Part shown: positions 5,812 through 5,865 of the stretch, piece by piece
Layout of the letters: every line of letters starts with the position of its first letter
How positions within the stretch are numbered: the stretch's first letter is position 1
Source of the DNA: Bacillota bacterium
GTDB lineage: Bacteria; Bacillota; Clostridia; Christensenellales; UMGS416
Direction: 5' to 3'
Length of the DNA stretch: 5,865 bases
NCBI GenBank assembly: GCA_023409755.1
Contig: JAEYRA010000187.1
Coordinates: 1-5,865, forward strand
The notes under the pieces: generated by a model
What the model was told of the DNA's origin: nothing
What the model saw: the letters and a program-made list of their open reading frames with translations, nothing else
Database searches by the model: none
Made by a program: the position numbers and the translations under genes

Positions 5812-5840
5812 TTGCATTCCCTGCCCGCATCCAGTATAAT
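5812..5840 (+). promoter_or_regulatory. Near-consensus sigma-A promoter of a tRNA gene
   Basis: TTGCAT (5812-5817) and a perfect TATAAT (5835-5840) are separated by exactly 17 bp. Transcription would start near 5847, about 7 nt before the probable tRNA. Such strong core promoters are typical of stable-RNA genes. Confidence 0.85.
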
Positions 5841-5853
5841 AATTGGGCAAGAT

Positions 5854-5865
5854 GCGCCTGTAGCT
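5854..5865 (+). tRNA. 5' end of a tRNA, probably tRNA-Arg (cut by the window edge)
   Basis: GCGCCTGTAGCT matches the start of a tRNA: a 7-base acceptor strand (GCGCCTG), then T8 A9 and G10 C11 T12 of the D arm. The sequence closely resembles bacterial tRNA-Arg genes that begin GCGCCCGTAGCTC. The strong promoter just upstream supports this. The anticodon lies outside the window, so the amino acid is an inference. Confidence 0.7.

Overview
The window (5,865 bp) looks like chromosomal DNA of an endospore-forming member of the Clostridia (Firmicutes) with moderate to high GC. The main reason is a SipL-type spore-coat morphogenesis protein (DUF3794-like repeats plus a C-terminal LysM) at 2451-3962. 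Supporting signs are strong AGGAGG-type ribosome binding sites, a TTG start codon and sigma-A promoters close to consensus. The genus cannot be named from the sequence alone.

Layout, left to right. (1) Positions 1 to about 462 hold no credible protein gene, but fold on paper into an elaborate nested RNA. A closing helix (2-20 with 410-432) encloses a second long-range helix (70-91 with 318-340) and about ten local hairpins, one capped by a UNCG tetraloop. I read this as a large non-coding RNA on the + strand that I cannot assign to a family. It is followed by a perfect 16-bp tandem duplication (471-502) and a GAAA-capped hairpin (496-513). (2) On the - strand, 522-2072 encodes a membrane-anchored Cache-GGDEF diguanylate cyclase, convergent with the RNA. 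(3) A 378-bp divergent intergenic region (2073-2450) carries AT-rich overlapping dyads, an imperfect hairpin and a 10-bp direct repeat with a 21-bp period. (4) sipL (+) follows and ends at a strong 14-bp terminator-like stem (3981-4022). (5) A near-consensus promoter (4110-4138) drives a two-gene unit: a TerC-family membrane protein starting at TTG 4179, then a HAD-superfamily hydrolase starting at ATG 5060. (6) A second near-consensus promoter (5812-5840) points out of the window into what looks like the first 12 bases of a tRNA, probably tRNA-Arg.

How the parts may work together. The cyclase and sipL are divergently transcribed and share one control region. This would fit, but does not prove, a link between an extracellular signal, c-di-GMP and sporulation. 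The TerC/HAD pair is a separate transcription unit with its own promoter and no visible manganese riboswitch. The large RNA at the left edge is the least explained element. It is the best candidate for something undescribed, though it may match a known large-RNA family that I could not recognise without a covariance-model search.
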